From: Streptomyces sp. T12
GTDB taxonomy: Bacteria > Actinomycetota > Actinomycetes > Streptomycetales > Streptomycetaceae
Assembly (NCBI RefSeq): GCF_028736035.1
Contig: NZ_CP117866.1
Location: forward strand, 1,426,001-1,490,000
Direction: 5' to 3'
Length of the DNA stretch: 64,000 nucleotides
This document shows, piece by piece, positions 1 to 8,867 of the stretch (position 1 is its first letter; each line of letters opens with the position of its first letter). The notes under the pieces are model-generated. The model saw nothing but the letters and a program-made list of their open reading frames with translations. It was not told the DNA's origin and ran no database searches. The position numbers were made by a program, and so were the translations under genes.

Positions 1-189
1 CGGCTCGTTTCTCTCGATTCCAGTCTGCAGTCACCAGCCCGTCTGACGGGCCGTCCGCACAGGTGAGCGGGGTCGTCCAGCAGGCGGACGCGTGCTTCGG
101 CCCCGCCCCCTGATGCCGCTAGGGTGGCGGGGATTCGAGCCGGACAGCGTGGTCCGGTCCCGGCCCACGTTGAGAAGGTTTTTCGGGCT

Positions 190-1215
190 ATGCGCATTGG
201 TGTCCTCACGTCCGGCGGCGACTGCCCCGGCCTGAACGCCGTCATCCGGTCCGTCGTGCACCGTGCCGTCGTCGACCACGGCGACGAGGTCATCGGGTTC
301 CGGGACGGCTGGAAGGGCCTCCTGGAGTGCGACTACCTCAAGCTCGACCTCGACGCGGTGGGTGGCATCCTCGCCCGCGGCGGCACGATCCTCGGTTCCT
401 CCCGGGTCCAGCCCTCCCATCTGCGGGACGGTGTGGAGCGGGCCAAGGGCCATGTCGAGGAGCTCGGCCTCGACGCGATCATCCCGATCGGCGGCGAGGG
501 CACGCTGAAGGCCGCCCGGCTGATGTCGGACAGCGGTCTGCCCGTCGTGGGTGTGCCGAAGACCATCGACAACGACATCGCGGTCACGGACGTCACCTTC
601 GGCTTCGACACGGCCGTGGGTGTGGCCACCGAGGCCCTGGACCGGCTCAAGACCACCGCCGAGTCCCACCAGCGGGTGCTGGTCGTCGAGGTCATGGGAC
701 GGCACACCGGCTGGATCGCGCTGCACTCCGGCATGGCGGCCGGCGCGCACGCCATCGTCGTACCGGAACGGCCCTTCGACATCGAGGAGTTGGCTCGACG
801 GGTCGGCGAGCGGTTCGACGCGGGCAAGCGGTTCGCGATCGTCGTCGCCGCGGAGGGGGCCAAGCCTGCTCCCGGCACGATGGCCTTCGACGAGGGCGGC
901 AAGGACGTCTACGGGCACGAGCGCTTCGCCGGGATCGCGCGCCAGCTGTCGATCGAGCTGGAGCAGCGGCTGGGCAAGGAGGCGCGGCCGGTCATCCTCG
1001 GGCATGTACAGCGGGGCGGTACGCCCACCGCGTACGACCGGGTGCTCGCCACGCGGTTCGGGTGGCACGCGGTCGAGGCCGTGCACCGTGGGGAGTTCGG
1101 CCACATGACGGCGCTGCGCGGGACCGACATCGTGATGGTGCCGCTGGCGGAGGCCGTGGAGACGCTGAAGACGGTTCCCGTGGAGCGGTACGAAGAGGCC
1201 GAGTGCGTCCTCTAG
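190..1215 (+). CDS. pfkA: 6-phosphofructokinase (PfkA family)
   Basis: 341-aa enzyme phosphorylating fructose 6-phosphate to fructose 1,6-bisphosphate in glycolysis, in the cytosol. The N-terminal GGDCPG loop (residues 9-14), GGEGT (101-105), PKTIDND (123-129, with the catalytic base D127) and MGRHTGW (169-175) are all present, and length fits the family. ATG at 190 is chosen because the conserved MRIGVLTSGGD start follows it and a GAGAAGG sequence lies about 15 nt upstream; longer in-frame starts add unconserved residues. Gly104 with Lys124 is the mixed signature also found in actinobacterial PPi-dependent enzymes, so the phosphoryl donor cannot be settled from sequence. It appears monocistronic, with a strong hairpin after it. 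Confidence 0.95.
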   Translation: MRIGVLTSGGDCPGLNAVIRSVVHRAVVDHGDEVIGFRDGWKGLLECDYLKLDLDAVGGILARGGTILGSSRVQPSHLRDGVERAKGHVEELGLDAIIPIGGEGTLKAARLMSDSGLPVVGVPKTIDNDIAVTDVTFGFDTAVGVATEALDRLKTTAESHQRVLVVEVMGRHTGWIALHSGMAAGAHAIVVPERPFDIEELARRVGERFDAGKRFAIVVAAEGAKPAPGTMAFDEGGKDVYGHERFAGIARQLSIELEQRLGKEARPVILGHVQRGGTPTAYDRVLATRFGWHAVEAVHRGEFGHMTALRGTDIVMVPLAEAVETLKTVPVERYEEAECVL

Positions 1216-1240
1216 ATCACGTCGTATAGATCACGTCGTA
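1213..1240. repeat. 14-bp tandem duplication at the pfkA stop codon
   Basis: TAGATCACGTCGTA occurs twice back to back. The first copy begins with the pfkA TAG stop, so the duplication lies between the stop codon and the terminator. It looks like a simple slippage duplication; no function is evident. Confidence 0.8.
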
Positions 1241-1254
1241 CAGGGCTGAACAGT

Positions 1255-1286
1255 CTGCCCCCGGCCGCAGCTGCGGCCGGGGGCAG
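1255..1286 (+). terminator. Intrinsic terminator after pfkA
   Basis: A perfect self-complementary 32-nt sequence with arms CTGCCCCCGGCCGCAG (1255-1270) and its reverse complement (1271-1286), followed by TTCTAGTCT. It lies 40 nt past the pfkA stop and separates pfkA from the next gene. Confidence 0.8.
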
Positions 1287-1342
1287 TTCTAGTCTGTGTG
1301 CGGACAGACTTGCACAACCCCCACGAATCAGGAGCCGCCGGA

Positions 1343-2293
1343 ATGGATCACAGCGGGCACGGCATGACCATGGATCTGCCGCCGTTCACGCTGGGGCGGG
1401 GTCTTCAGTGGTCGGCCGACCCGTTCTTCCTCGTCGCCTGCCTGGTGGGGCTCGCGCTGTACGCGTGGGGGGTCGTGCGGCTGCGGCGGCGTGGGGACGC
1501 GTGGTCCGCCGGGCGGACCGTCTCGTACGTCGTCGGGGTGCTGTCCGTGATGCTCGTCATGTGCACCGGGCTGAACGACTACGGCATGGTCATGTTCAGC
1601 GTGCACATGGTGCAGCACATGGTGATCAGCATGCTGTCGCCGATCCTGATCCTGCTCGGCGCCCCGATGACACTGGCGCTGCGCGCGCTGCCGCCCGCAG
1701 GGCGGGGGCGCAAGGGGCCGCGGGAGTGGTTGCTGGCCCTGCTGCACAGCCGGTACATGCGGATCATCACGCATCCGGCGTTCACCATTCCGCTGTTCAT
1801 CGCCAGCCTGTACGCGCTGTACTTCACGCCGCTCTTCGATTTCCTGATGGGCTCCAAGACCGGGCACATCGCGATGATGGTGCACTTCCTCGCCGTGGGT
1901 GTGGTGTTCTTCTGGCCGATCATCGGCGTGGATCCCGGTCCCCATCGGCCGGGGTATCTGATGCGGATGCTGGAGCTGTTCGCGGGTATGCCGTTCCACG
2001 CGTTCTTCGGTATCGCGTTGATGATGGCGTCGGAGCCGATGGTCGAGACGTTCAAGAACCCGCCCGCCTCGCTCGGCATCGACGCGCTCTCCGACCAGAA
2101 CGCGGCCGGCGGCATCGCCTGGGCGTTCAGTGAGATTCCGTCCGTGCTGGTGCTGATCGCGCTGCTGTTCCAGTGGTACGGCTCGGAGCAGCGACAGGCC
2201 AGGCGCAAGGACCGGGCCGCCGACCGGGACGGCGACAAGGAACTCGAGGCGTACAACGCCTATTTGGCCTCATTGAACGCACGCGGAAACTGA
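1343..2293 (+). CDS. CtaG-family cytochrome c oxidase assembly membrane protein
   Basis: 316-aa polytopic membrane protein of the caa3-type CtaG family, linked to copper delivery or assembly of cytochrome oxidase. About seven hydrophobic spans are visible after a short His/Met-rich N-terminus (MDHSGHGMTM) that could bind copper. The conserved HMVQHM and MVHFLAVG-type membrane histidines typical of the family are present. ATG 1343 is preferred over GTG 1298 because an AGGAG lies 8 nt before it. The neighbours do not include oxidase subunits, so the exact partner is unknown. A short hairpin follows. Confidence 0.85.
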   Translation: MDHSGHGMTMDLPPFTLGRGLQWSADPFFLVACLVGLALYAWGVVRLRRRGDAWSAGRTVSYVVGVLSVMLVMCTGLNDYGMVMFSVHMVQHMVISMLSPILILLGAPMTLALRALPPAGRGRKGPREWLLALLHSRYMRIITHPAFTIPLFIASLYALYFTPLFDFLMGSKTGHIAMMVHFLAVGVVFFWPIIGVDPGPHRPGYLMRMLELFAGMPFHAFFGIALMMASEPMVETFKNPPASLGIDALSDQNAAGGIAWAFSEIPSVLVLIALLFQWYGSEQRQARRKDRAADRDGDKELEAYNAYLASLNARGN

Positions 2294-2300
2294 GGAAACC

Positions 2301-2317
2301 GAAAGGCTTCGCCTTTC
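2301..2317 (+). terminator. Short hairpin after the CtaG-like gene
   Basis: GAAAGGC-TTC-GCCTTTC forms a 7-bp stem with a 3-nt loop, 8 nt after the stop. There is no U-run, so this is a weak terminator at best. Confidence 0.45.
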
Positions 2318-2360
2318 AGTAGCATGAAGCGCGTCGGGGGAACCGCCGGGGGGAGCGGTA

Positions 2361-3737
2361 ATGACGCTTCGCGTTTTCGTACACAGGGCCGGAAAATCGG
2401 CGATTCGGAGGATCGCCGTCCTTTTGGTCTTCGTTCTGATGCTCAGTGGGTGCGATCGGGACGCACCGTCGCTCGTGGTGAGGGCGGTGGCCTCAGGGGT
2501 GCCGTCGCTCGCGCCCTTCTTCGACGAGAGCCAGAGGCTGGGGCGGGACCAGCAGCTCAGGGCGCAGACGGCGCACGGCGGTCTGCAGCAGGGCGACACT
2601 CCTGGTCTCTACGGGGGTTCCAAGCAGCCGACGATCTGTGACGTCGTACGGCTCAAGGAGTTCCTCACCGATCCCGCCCATGAGCACAAGGCACAGGCCT
2701 GGGCAACGGCGCTCTCGATCACCACGGCCGAGATTCCGGATTATCTCGATGGCCTCACGCCCGTACTCCTGCGTCACGACACGCTCGTGAAGAATCACGA
2801 CTACAAGAAGGGCAAGGCCGCCCCCTTCAACACGCTGCTTCAGACGGGAATCGCCATTCTCGTCGATGCGGAAGGTCTTCCCGCCGTGAAGTGCTCGTGC
2901 GGAAATCCGCTGCGGCCCTTCGAGGGTGACACGACCCGGATAAAGGTCGAATTCGACGACCGCAACGAGGAGTGGAAGGGGTACGAAAAGGCTTCCGTGG
3001 TGGCTGTGCGGCCCGCTGCGCGGGAAGTGGAGCGACTCGCTCTCGTCGATGTCCATGAGCCGGACCGGGGCATCAACCGTCCCGTCGGCACCACGGGCGA
3101 GGACGACACCGCGTTCGACACGCGCGAGCGGCGCTCGGTGCCGCACCTCGCCGGGACGACGTTCGGGCAGGCCGGTCGGCGGCTGGCCGACAAGGGGCTC
3201 GCGGTCGCCTTCGACGGCGGGGGGATGCCGCCGGACGGCGCCCGGGTCACGGCGTCCGATCCACCGGCCGGGACCGAGCTGCGGTTCGGGGAGTACGTGA
3301 CGTTGAGCGTGGCCGGGGGCAGCGCCTCCGGTGACACGTCCGGTGCCACATCCGGCGGGACGTCCACTCCCCCGGGCTCGGGGACGTCGCAGCCGATTGA
3401 GAATCCGTCGACCCCGACCCCGACCCCGACGCCGCCGCCGTCCACGTCCTCGCCACCGACGTCCTCGTCGCCGTCCACCTCGACGCCCCCGCCCCCGTCC
3501 TCCGGCCCGGGTACGACAAGCCCCGGTGCCACGAGCGGGCCCCCGTCCTCGGGCCCGCCGTCCTCCGTACCGCCCTCCTCGAACCCGCCGCCCACCTCCA
3601 CCCCGCCCCCGTCGACCAAGGACCCCACGTCCAGCTCACCGCCCCCGCCCGTGACCAGCTCACCACCGCAGACCACGAGCTCGCCCCCGACCGGCGCCCC
3701 GTCCACCGGCGAGCCCACCGCGCGCACGAACGCATAG
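2361..3737 (+). CDS. DUF6777/PASTA-domain lipoprotein
   Basis: 458-aa predicted secreted lipoprotein. A basic N-terminus and hydrophobic stretch end in the lipobox LSGC with the lipidated cysteine at residue 31. Residues about 50-235 resemble the DUF6777 domain of actinobacterial surface proteins and carry a CSCGNPL motif. A PASTA-like domain follows at about 245-315 (VPHLAGTTFGQAGRRL start). The last 140 residues are a Pro/Ser/Thr-rich wall-spanning tail. GGGGGAG lies just before the ATG. It directly precedes a membrane Ser/Thr kinase. PASTA domains sense peptidoglycan in kinases such as PknB, so this protein may be the external sensor for that kinase (inference). Confidence 0.8.
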   Translation: MTLRVFVHRAGKSAIRRIAVLLVFVLMLSGCDRDAPSLVVRAVASGVPSLAPFFDESQRLGRDQQLRAQTAHGGLQQGDTPGLYGGSKQPTICDVVRLKEFLTDPAHEHKAQAWATALSITTAEIPDYLDGLTPVLLRHDTLVKNHDYKKGKAAPFNTLLQTGIAILVDAEGLPAVKCSCGNPLRPFEGDTTRIKVEFDDRNEEWKGYEKASVVAVRPAAREVERLALVDVHEPDRGINRPVGTTGEDDTAFDTRERRSVPHLAGTTFGQAGRRLADKGLAVAFDGGGMPPDGARVTASDPPAGTELRFGEYVTLSVAGGSASGDTSGATSGGTSTPPGSGTSQPIENPSTPTPTPTPPPSTSSPPTSSSPSTSTPPPPSSGPGTTSPGATSGPPSSGPPSSVPPSSNPPPTSTPPPSTKDPTSSSPPPPVTSSPPQTTSSPPTGAPSTGEPTARTNA

Positions 3738-3788
3738 CACCACGCAGCGCCCCGCAGAACGCAGAACGCAGAACCCGGGAGTCACCGG

Positions 3789-5726
3789 ATGCCTTCAGGA
3801 TCACCGACGTCGGGAGTGGGCCGGGTCATCGCCGGCCGTTATCTGCTGCTGAACCGGCTGGGCAGCGGCGGTATGGGACATGTCTGGCTCGCCCACGACC
3901 AGAGACTCGCCTGCGAGGTCGCGCTCAAGGAGATCGTGTTCCGGGACCCGGCCGAGGCCGACGAGCACGAGGCGCGGGTGGCCCGCGCCCGGGCGGAGGC
4001 CCGGCACGCGGCGGGGCTGCGCGGGCATCCGCATGTGGTGACCGTGCACGACGTGCTGGAGCACGAGGGGCTGCCGTGGATCGTCATGGAGTACGTGGCC
4101 GGCGCCGTCAACCTGCGCGACCTCATCGATCAGCGCGGTCCGCTCGCGCCCGCGGAGTGCGCCCGCATCGGGCTCGCCGTCCTCGACGCGCTGACCGCCG
4201 GACACGAGCGGGGCGTCATGCACCGGGACGTGAAACCGGCGAACATCCTGCTGGCGCCGGACCGCACCGGGGCGCCGTACGGCCGTGTGCTGCTCACCGA
4301 CTACGGCATCTCGGTGCAGCCGGACGCCGGGGAGACGCGGTACACGCTGGCGTCGGTGCTCGTGGGTACGTCGGGCTATCTGGCGCCGGAGCGGGCCACG
4401 GGCGGGGCGCCCACGCCGGCCACCGATCTGTTCTCGCTGGGCTGCACGCTGTACTACGGCGTCGAGGGCCGGGGTCCGTTCGACCGCGAGTCGCATCTGG
4501 CGGAGATCACCGCGGTGGTCATGGAGGAGCCCCGGCCGGCCGCGCGGGCCGGGGCGCTGGAGCCCGTCCTGCGGGCGCTGCTGGAGAAGGATCCGCAGCG
4601 GCGGATGTCCGCGGCGCAGGCGGAGGCGGCGCTGTCGCGGATCGTCACGCCGGAGGTCGACGCGTACGCGCGGACGCAGACCGACCTCGGTTCGCAGCCG
4701 CACTGGGGCGGCGGGCAGGGTTTCCGTCCCCCGTCCGGGCAACCCGAGGGACCGCATGGCCGGGGGTCCGTGGCCGGGCAGCCCGGTGGGTTGCTGGGCT
4801 CAGGTTCGCCGCCTGAGCCGTCCGGCGGTCCGCGAGGCCTCGGTTCCCTGGCCGATCAGCCTGGTGAGCTGCGGGGCTTCAGCGCCTGGCCCGGCGACCG
4901 GCGTCCTCCCCGCCCCCGCATCCTCCACGCGGTCCTCGCCGGGCTCCTCGGGCTGACACTCGCGGGGGCCGGTGTCTGGTACGCCATGGCGCAGCAGTCG
5001 CAGACGGGCGGGGCGCAGGGGCCGTACGGCGACACCGTGGGGCTCGCCGATCCGCTCAAGGGCGGTGACTGCGTGCTCGCCGACTGGCCCGGCGCGGCCC
5101 CCTTTCAGGGCAGGCCGCGGCTGACTCTGGATCCCGGTTGCGGGGCGAAGGCACCGGACGGGCAGGTGATGGCGTTCGTCGCGGCCGCGTCCGCCGCCGA
5201 GGCGCGCCAGGAGGGGCCGGCGGCCTGCGAGGAGCGGACGGAGGAGATCCGCGGGCGGCTCGCGGACGTCCGCAGCTTTGCCGTCGTACCGACACAGGCG
5301 GGGTTCGAGGCGGCCGGGCGGCGCACCGCCTGCCTGGTACTGGGCGCGCACGGGCCGGTGTACGGGCCGCTGGACGGGCATCGGAAGGCGGGGTCGGCCT
5401 TCGCCGACACGGCGACCATGCAGCGGCGGGACTGTCTGGACGTGCGCTCCCACCGGGACGCCCGCCTGGTGTCCTGCACGAGCCCGCACGACGAGCAGGT
5501 GCTCGGGTTCACCCGACTGGCCGCCGACGTCACGCTGGCCGAGGCGCGCACCGAGTCGGACACGGCGTGCGCCCGGGAGGTGCCGCCGCGCGAGTACGGA
5601 TTCGACCCTTCCGTGTACACGGCGGGCTCCTGGACGAGCGAGGGGTCCTGGAAGAACGGCACTCATTTCGTCGTGTGCACCGTACGGAGGCAGAACGGGG
5701 GCACCATGGAGGGAGACGAACCATGA
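3789..5726 (+). CDS. Membrane Ser/Thr protein kinase (PknB-like)
   Basis: 645-aa transmembrane kinase. The kinase domain spans residues about 17-290, with the glycine loop GSGGMG (25-30), ATP-binding K47 in ALKE, catalytic HRDVKPAN (D147), DYG (171-173) in place of the usual DFG, and APE (199-201). A Gly/Pro-rich juxtamembrane linker (about 300-375) leads to one membrane span (about 378-400). The extracellular part of about 245 residues has repeated cysteines and resembles septum-formation-type or DUF4190-linked sensor regions of Streptomyces kinases. It lies 51 nt after the PASTA lipoprotein gene and just before a small membrane protein, suggesting one surface-signalling operon. Confidence 0.9.
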   Translation: MPSGSPTSGVGRVIAGRYLLLNRLGSGGMGHVWLAHDQRLACEVALKEIVFRDPAEADEHEARVARARAEARHAAGLRGHPHVVTVHDVLEHEGLPWIVMEYVAGAVNLRDLIDQRGPLAPAECARIGLAVLDALTAGHERGVMHRDVKPANILLAPDRTGAPYGRVLLTDYGISVQPDAGETRYTLASVLVGTSGYLAPERATGGAPTPATDLFSLGCTLYYGVEGRGPFDRESHLAEITAVVMEEPRPAARAGALEPVLRALLEKDPQRRMSAAQAEAALSRIVTPEVDAYARTQTDLGSQPHWGGGQGFRPPSGQPEGPHGRGSVAGQPGGLLGSGSPPEPSGGPRGLGSLADQPGELRGFSAWPGDRRPPRPRILHAVLAGLLGLTLAGAGVWYAMAQQSQTGGAQGPYGDTVGLADPLKGGDCVLADWPGAAPFQGRPRLTLDPGCGAKAPDGQVMAFVAAASAAEARQEGPAACEERTEEIRGRLADVRSFAVVPTQAGFEAAGRRTACLVLGAHGPVYGPLDGHRKAGSAFADTATMQRRDCLDVRSHRDARLVSCTSPHDEQVLGFTRLAADVTLAEARTESDTACAREVPPREYGFDPSVYTAGSWTSEGSWKNGTHFVVCTVRRQNGGTMEGDEP

Positions 5727-5739
5727 GGAGGGTGTTGCG

Positions 5740-5928
5740 ATGCCCGGTTCTAGCGGTTCTAGCGGTTCTACGGACGGGTCCACCAAGGCGATGGGGGTGC
5801 TCACCGTCGGCGGACTCGTCGTGGTGACGGCCTACACGGTGGCGCTCGGGAGCAATGGCTGGCTGTGGTTCGGGTGGGTGGTGCTGGGGCTGATCACGCT
5901 GGGGATGGTCGTCAGCCGCGGCACCTGA
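5740..5928 (+). CDS. Small membrane protein
   Basis: 62 aa. After a short GSSGSSGST linker, encoded by three near-identical 9-bp repeats, there are two hydrophobic spans (about residues 19-34 and 37-56). GAGGAGGG lies about 9 nt before the ATG, within the stop region of the kinase gene, so the two are probably co-transcribed. No known family recognised. The product would sit in the membrane with both ends on the same side. It may be a kinase accessory, but nothing in the sequence proves that. Confidence 0.6.
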   Translation: MPGSSGSSGSTDGSTKAMGVLTVGGLVVVTAYTVALGSNGWLWFGWVVLGLITLGMVVSRGT

Positions 5929-5931
5929 GCC

Positions 5932-7137
5932 TCACTCCCGGGTGAGCCGTCCCGCGGAGTGCACGCCCGGCTGGTACTTCGGCAGCCGGGCGGTGATCTT
6001 CATGCCCGCTCCCAGGGCGGTCTCGATGACAAGGCCGTAGTCGTCGCCGTACACCTGCCGGAGCCGGTCGTCGACGTTGGACAGCCCGATGCCGCCCGAC
6101 GGGCTGACCTCGCCGGCGAGGATGCGGCGCAGCAGGACGGGGTCCATTCCGGCGCCGTCGTCCTCGATGATGACGAGGGCCTCGGCGCCGGCGTCCTGCG
6201 CGGTGATCTGGATGCGGCACTTGTCGGCCTTGCCCTCCAGACCGTGCTTGACGGCGTTCTCGACGAGCGGCTGGAGGCAGAGGAAGGGCAGGGCCACCGG
6301 CAGTACCTCCGGCGCGATCTGGAGGGTGACCGACAGGCGGTCGCCGAAGCGGGCCCGTACCAGCGCCAAGTAGTGGTCGATGGCGTGGAGTTCGTCGGCG
6401 AGGGTGGTGAAGTCGCCGTGCCTGCGGAAGGAGTAGCGGGTGAAATCGGCGAACTCCAGGAGCAGTTCGCGGGCGCGCTCGGGGTCGGTGCGCACGAACG
6501 AGGCGATCACCGCGAGCGAGTTGAAGATGAAGTGCGGGGAGATCTGGGCGCGCAGGGCCTTGATCTCGGCCTCGATCAGGCGGGTGCGGGACTGGTCCAG
6601 ATCCGCGAGCTCCAACTGTACGGAGACCCAGCGCGCCACCTCGCCCGCCGCCCGGACGAGCACCGCCGACTCGCGGGGCGCGCAGGCGACCAGCGCGCCG
6701 TGCACCCGGTCGTCGACGGTGAGCGGGGCCACGACCGCCCAGCGCACCGGGCAGTCCGGGGTGTCGCAGGTGAGCGGGAAGGCCTCGCCGCGGCCCGACT
6801 CCAGTGGGCCGGCGAGGAGTTCCATGATCTGCGTACGGTGATGTCCGCCCACCCCGTCCCAGACCAGGACGTCCTTCTGGTCCGTCAGGCACAGCGCGTC
6901 GGTGCCGAGCAGTGAGCGGAGCCTGCGGGCCGACTTGCGGGCGGTCTCCTCGGTGAGTCCGGCCCGCAGCGGGGGTGCGGCGAGGGAGGCGGTGTGCAGG
7001 GTCTCGAAGGTGGCGTGCTCGACCGGGGTGCCGAGGCCGCCGAGGTTCTCCGGGCGGGTGGTGCGCCGGCCCAGCCAGAAGCCGGCGGCGAGCAGCGGGA
7101 GGATCGCCACGCACAGGCCCGCGATGAATCCGCTCAT
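5932..7137 (-). CDS. LytS/YehU-type sensor histidine kinase
   Basis: 401 aa. An N-terminal membrane anchor (about 5-25) is followed by a GAF-like domain with CDTPDCPV (about 70-190), then the His_kinase domain with the phosphoacceptor motif SPHFIFNSL and a HATPase domain (NAVKHGLEGK, DDGAGM, GIGLSN). This architecture belongs to LytS kinases that pair with LytTR regulators. The start overlaps the symporter stop by 4 nt (ATGA at 7134-7137), so the two are translationally coupled. It is the last gene of a minus-strand operon with its cognate regulator first. Its signal is probably the substrate of the co-transcribed symporter. Confidence 0.9.
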   Translation of the reverse strand: MSGFIAGLCVAILPLLAAGFWLGRRTTRPENLGGLGTPVEHATFETLHTASLAAPPLRAGLTEETARKSARRLRSLLGTDALCLTDQKDVLVWDGVGGHHRTQIMELLAGPLESGRGEAFPLTCDTPDCPVRWAVVAPLTVDDRVHGALVACAPRESAVLVRAAGEVARWVSVQLELADLDQSRTRLIEAEIKALRAQISPHFIFNSLAVIASFVRTDPERARELLLEFADFTRYSFRRHGDFTTLADELHAIDHYLALVRARFGDRLSVTLQIAPEVLPVALPFLCLQPLVENAVKHGLEGKADKCRIQITAQDAGAEALVIIEDDGAGMDPVLLRRILAGEVSPSGGIGLSNVDDRLRQVYGDDYGLVIETALGAGMKITARLPKYQPGVHSAGRLTRE

Positions 7138-8846
7138 CCCTTCACCTCCGCCCGCAGCTCCTCCGGCAGATGGAACCGCGCCAGGATCGCCGCCGTCCCG
7201 GCCGGCACCCGGCCCGGGGTGGCCAGGGACACCAGGATCATGGTGAGGAAGCCCAGCGGCACCGACCAGAGCGCGGGCCAGGCGAGCAGCGCGTGCAGCG
7301 CCCCGGAGCCGGGGAAGCCCGCCATCGTCGCCGCGACGGCGAGCAGCGCCGAGCCGCCGCCCACCAGCATCCCGGCCGCCGCGCCGGTCGGGGTCAGCCG
7401 CCGCCACCAGATGCCGAGGACGAGCAGCGGGCAGAAGGAGGAGGCGGAGACCGCGAAGGCCAGGCCCACCGCGTCGGCCACCGGCAGTCCGCCGACCAGG
7501 GCGCTCGCGGCGAGCGGGACGGCCATGGCGAGGACCGTGCCGAGCCGGAAGTGCCGTACGCCGCGCGACGGGAGCACGTCCTGGGTGAGCACGCCCGCGA
7601 CGGCCATGGTCAGGCCCGACGCCGTGGACAGGAACGCGGCGAAGGCGCCGCCCGCGACGAGGGCGCCGAGCAGGTCGCCGCCCAGGCCGCCGATCATGCG
7701 GTCGGGCAGGAGCAGGGCTGCGGCGTCCGCGTCGCCGGCGAGGGTGAGTTCGGGGGCGTAGAGGCGGCCGAGGGCGCCGTAGACCGGGGGCAGCAGGTAG
7801 AAGGCGCCGATCAGACCGAGCACGGCGACGGTGGTGCGGCGGGCGGCGACGCCGTGCGGGCTGGTGTAGAAGCGGACGACGACGTGCGGCAGGCCCATGG
7901 TGCCGAGGAAGGTGGCGAGGATCAGCCCGTACGTGGCGTACAGCGGGCGTTCGCCGCGGCTCTCGGCCTGCGAGGGGGACAGGCCGCCGTTGGCCGAGCG
8001 GTCCGGTTCGGGGACCTCGGCGCCCTTCGCGAAGGTCAGGCGGGTGCCGCCCTCGATGCGGTGGGTGCCGGCGGGGAGCCGGAGCTGCTTCTCGTCGTGG
8101 CTGCGGCCGTCGATCGTGCCGCTCACCGTGACGGTCAGGGGTCGGTCGAGCTTCAGGTTGAGGGTGCCGTCGACGCGGACGACGCTCTGTTCGCGGAAGG
8201 TGGCCGGTTCGTCGAAGGCGTGGCGGGGGGCGCCGTCGCCCTGCCAGGCGAGGATGAGGAAGAGGGCGGGGACGAGCAGGGCGGTGAGTTTGAGCCAGCA
8301 CTGGAAGGCCTGCACGAAGGTGATGCTGCGCATGCCGCCGGCGGCGACGATGGCGACCACGACGACGGCGACGATCACTCCGCCGAGCCAGTCGGGTGCG
8401 CCCGTCAGCACGGTCAACGTCAGCCCGGCGCCCTGGAGTTGGGGCAGCAGATACAGCCAGCCGGTGCCGACGACGAAGGCGCCCGCCAGCCGCCGTACCG
8501 CCTGCGAGGAGAGGCGGGCCTCGGCGAAGTCGGGGAGGGTGTAGGCACCCGAGCGGCGCAGCGGGGCCGCGACGAACAGCAGCAGGACCAGGTATCCGGC
8601 GGTGTAGCCGACCGGGTACCAGAGCATGTCCGGGCCCTGCACGAGGACCAGGCCCGCGATACCGAGGAAGGAGGCGGCGGAGAGGTACTCGCCGCTGATC
8701 GCGGCCGCGTTGAGGCGGGGGCCGACGGTGCGGGAGGCGACGTAGAAGTCGGAGGTGGTGCGGGAGATGCGCAGGCCGAAGGCGCCGACGAGGACGGTCG
8801 CCAGGACGACGAGGGCGACGGCGGGGACGGCGTAGCTGGAGTTCAC
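7134..8846 (-). CDS. Sodium/solute symporter (SSS family, monocarboxylate/acetate-type)
   Basis: 570-aa polytopic transporter of the SSS family, about 13 membrane spans. The N-terminal SRTTSDFYVASR and the ISGEYLSAASFLG motif match the acetate/monocarboxylate subfamily (ActP, MctC). A hydrophilic insert at about residues 210-305 is external or cytosolic. A DUF485 gene lies just upstream, as in yjcH-actP of E. coli and mctBC of Corynebacterium, which supports acetate, pyruvate or propionate uptake. It lies between the regulator and kinase of a two-component system and is most likely controlled by it. The exact substrate cannot be read from sequence. Confidence 0.88.
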   Translation of the reverse strand: MNSSYAVPAVALVVLATVLVGAFGLRISRTTSDFYVASRTVGPRLNAAAISGEYLSAASFLGIAGLVLVQGPDMLWYPVGYTAGYLVLLLFVAAPLRRSGAYTLPDFAEARLSSQAVRRLAGAFVVGTGWLYLLPQLQGAGLTLTVLTGAPDWLGGVIVAVVVVAIVAAGGMRSITFVQAFQCWLKLTALLVPALFLILAWQGDGAPRHAFDEPATFREQSVVRVDGTLNLKLDRPLTVTVSGTIDGRSHDEKQLRLPAGTHRIEGGTRLTFAKGAEVPEPDRSANGGLSPSQAESRGERPLYATYGLILATFLGTMGLPHVVVRFYTSPHGVAARRTTVAVLGLIGAFYLLPPVYGALGRLYAPELTLAGDADAAALLLPDRMIGGLGGDLLGALVAGGAFAAFLSTASGLTMAVAGVLTQDVLPSRGVRHFRLGTVLAMAVPLAASALVGGLPVADAVGLAFAVSASSFCPLLVLGIWWRRLTPTGAAAGMLVGGGSALLAVAATMAGFPGSGALHALLAWPALWSVPLGFLTMILVSLATPGRVPAGTAAILARFHLPEELRAEVKG

Positions 8847-8867
8847 GACCCTGTTGGTTCCTCTGGC

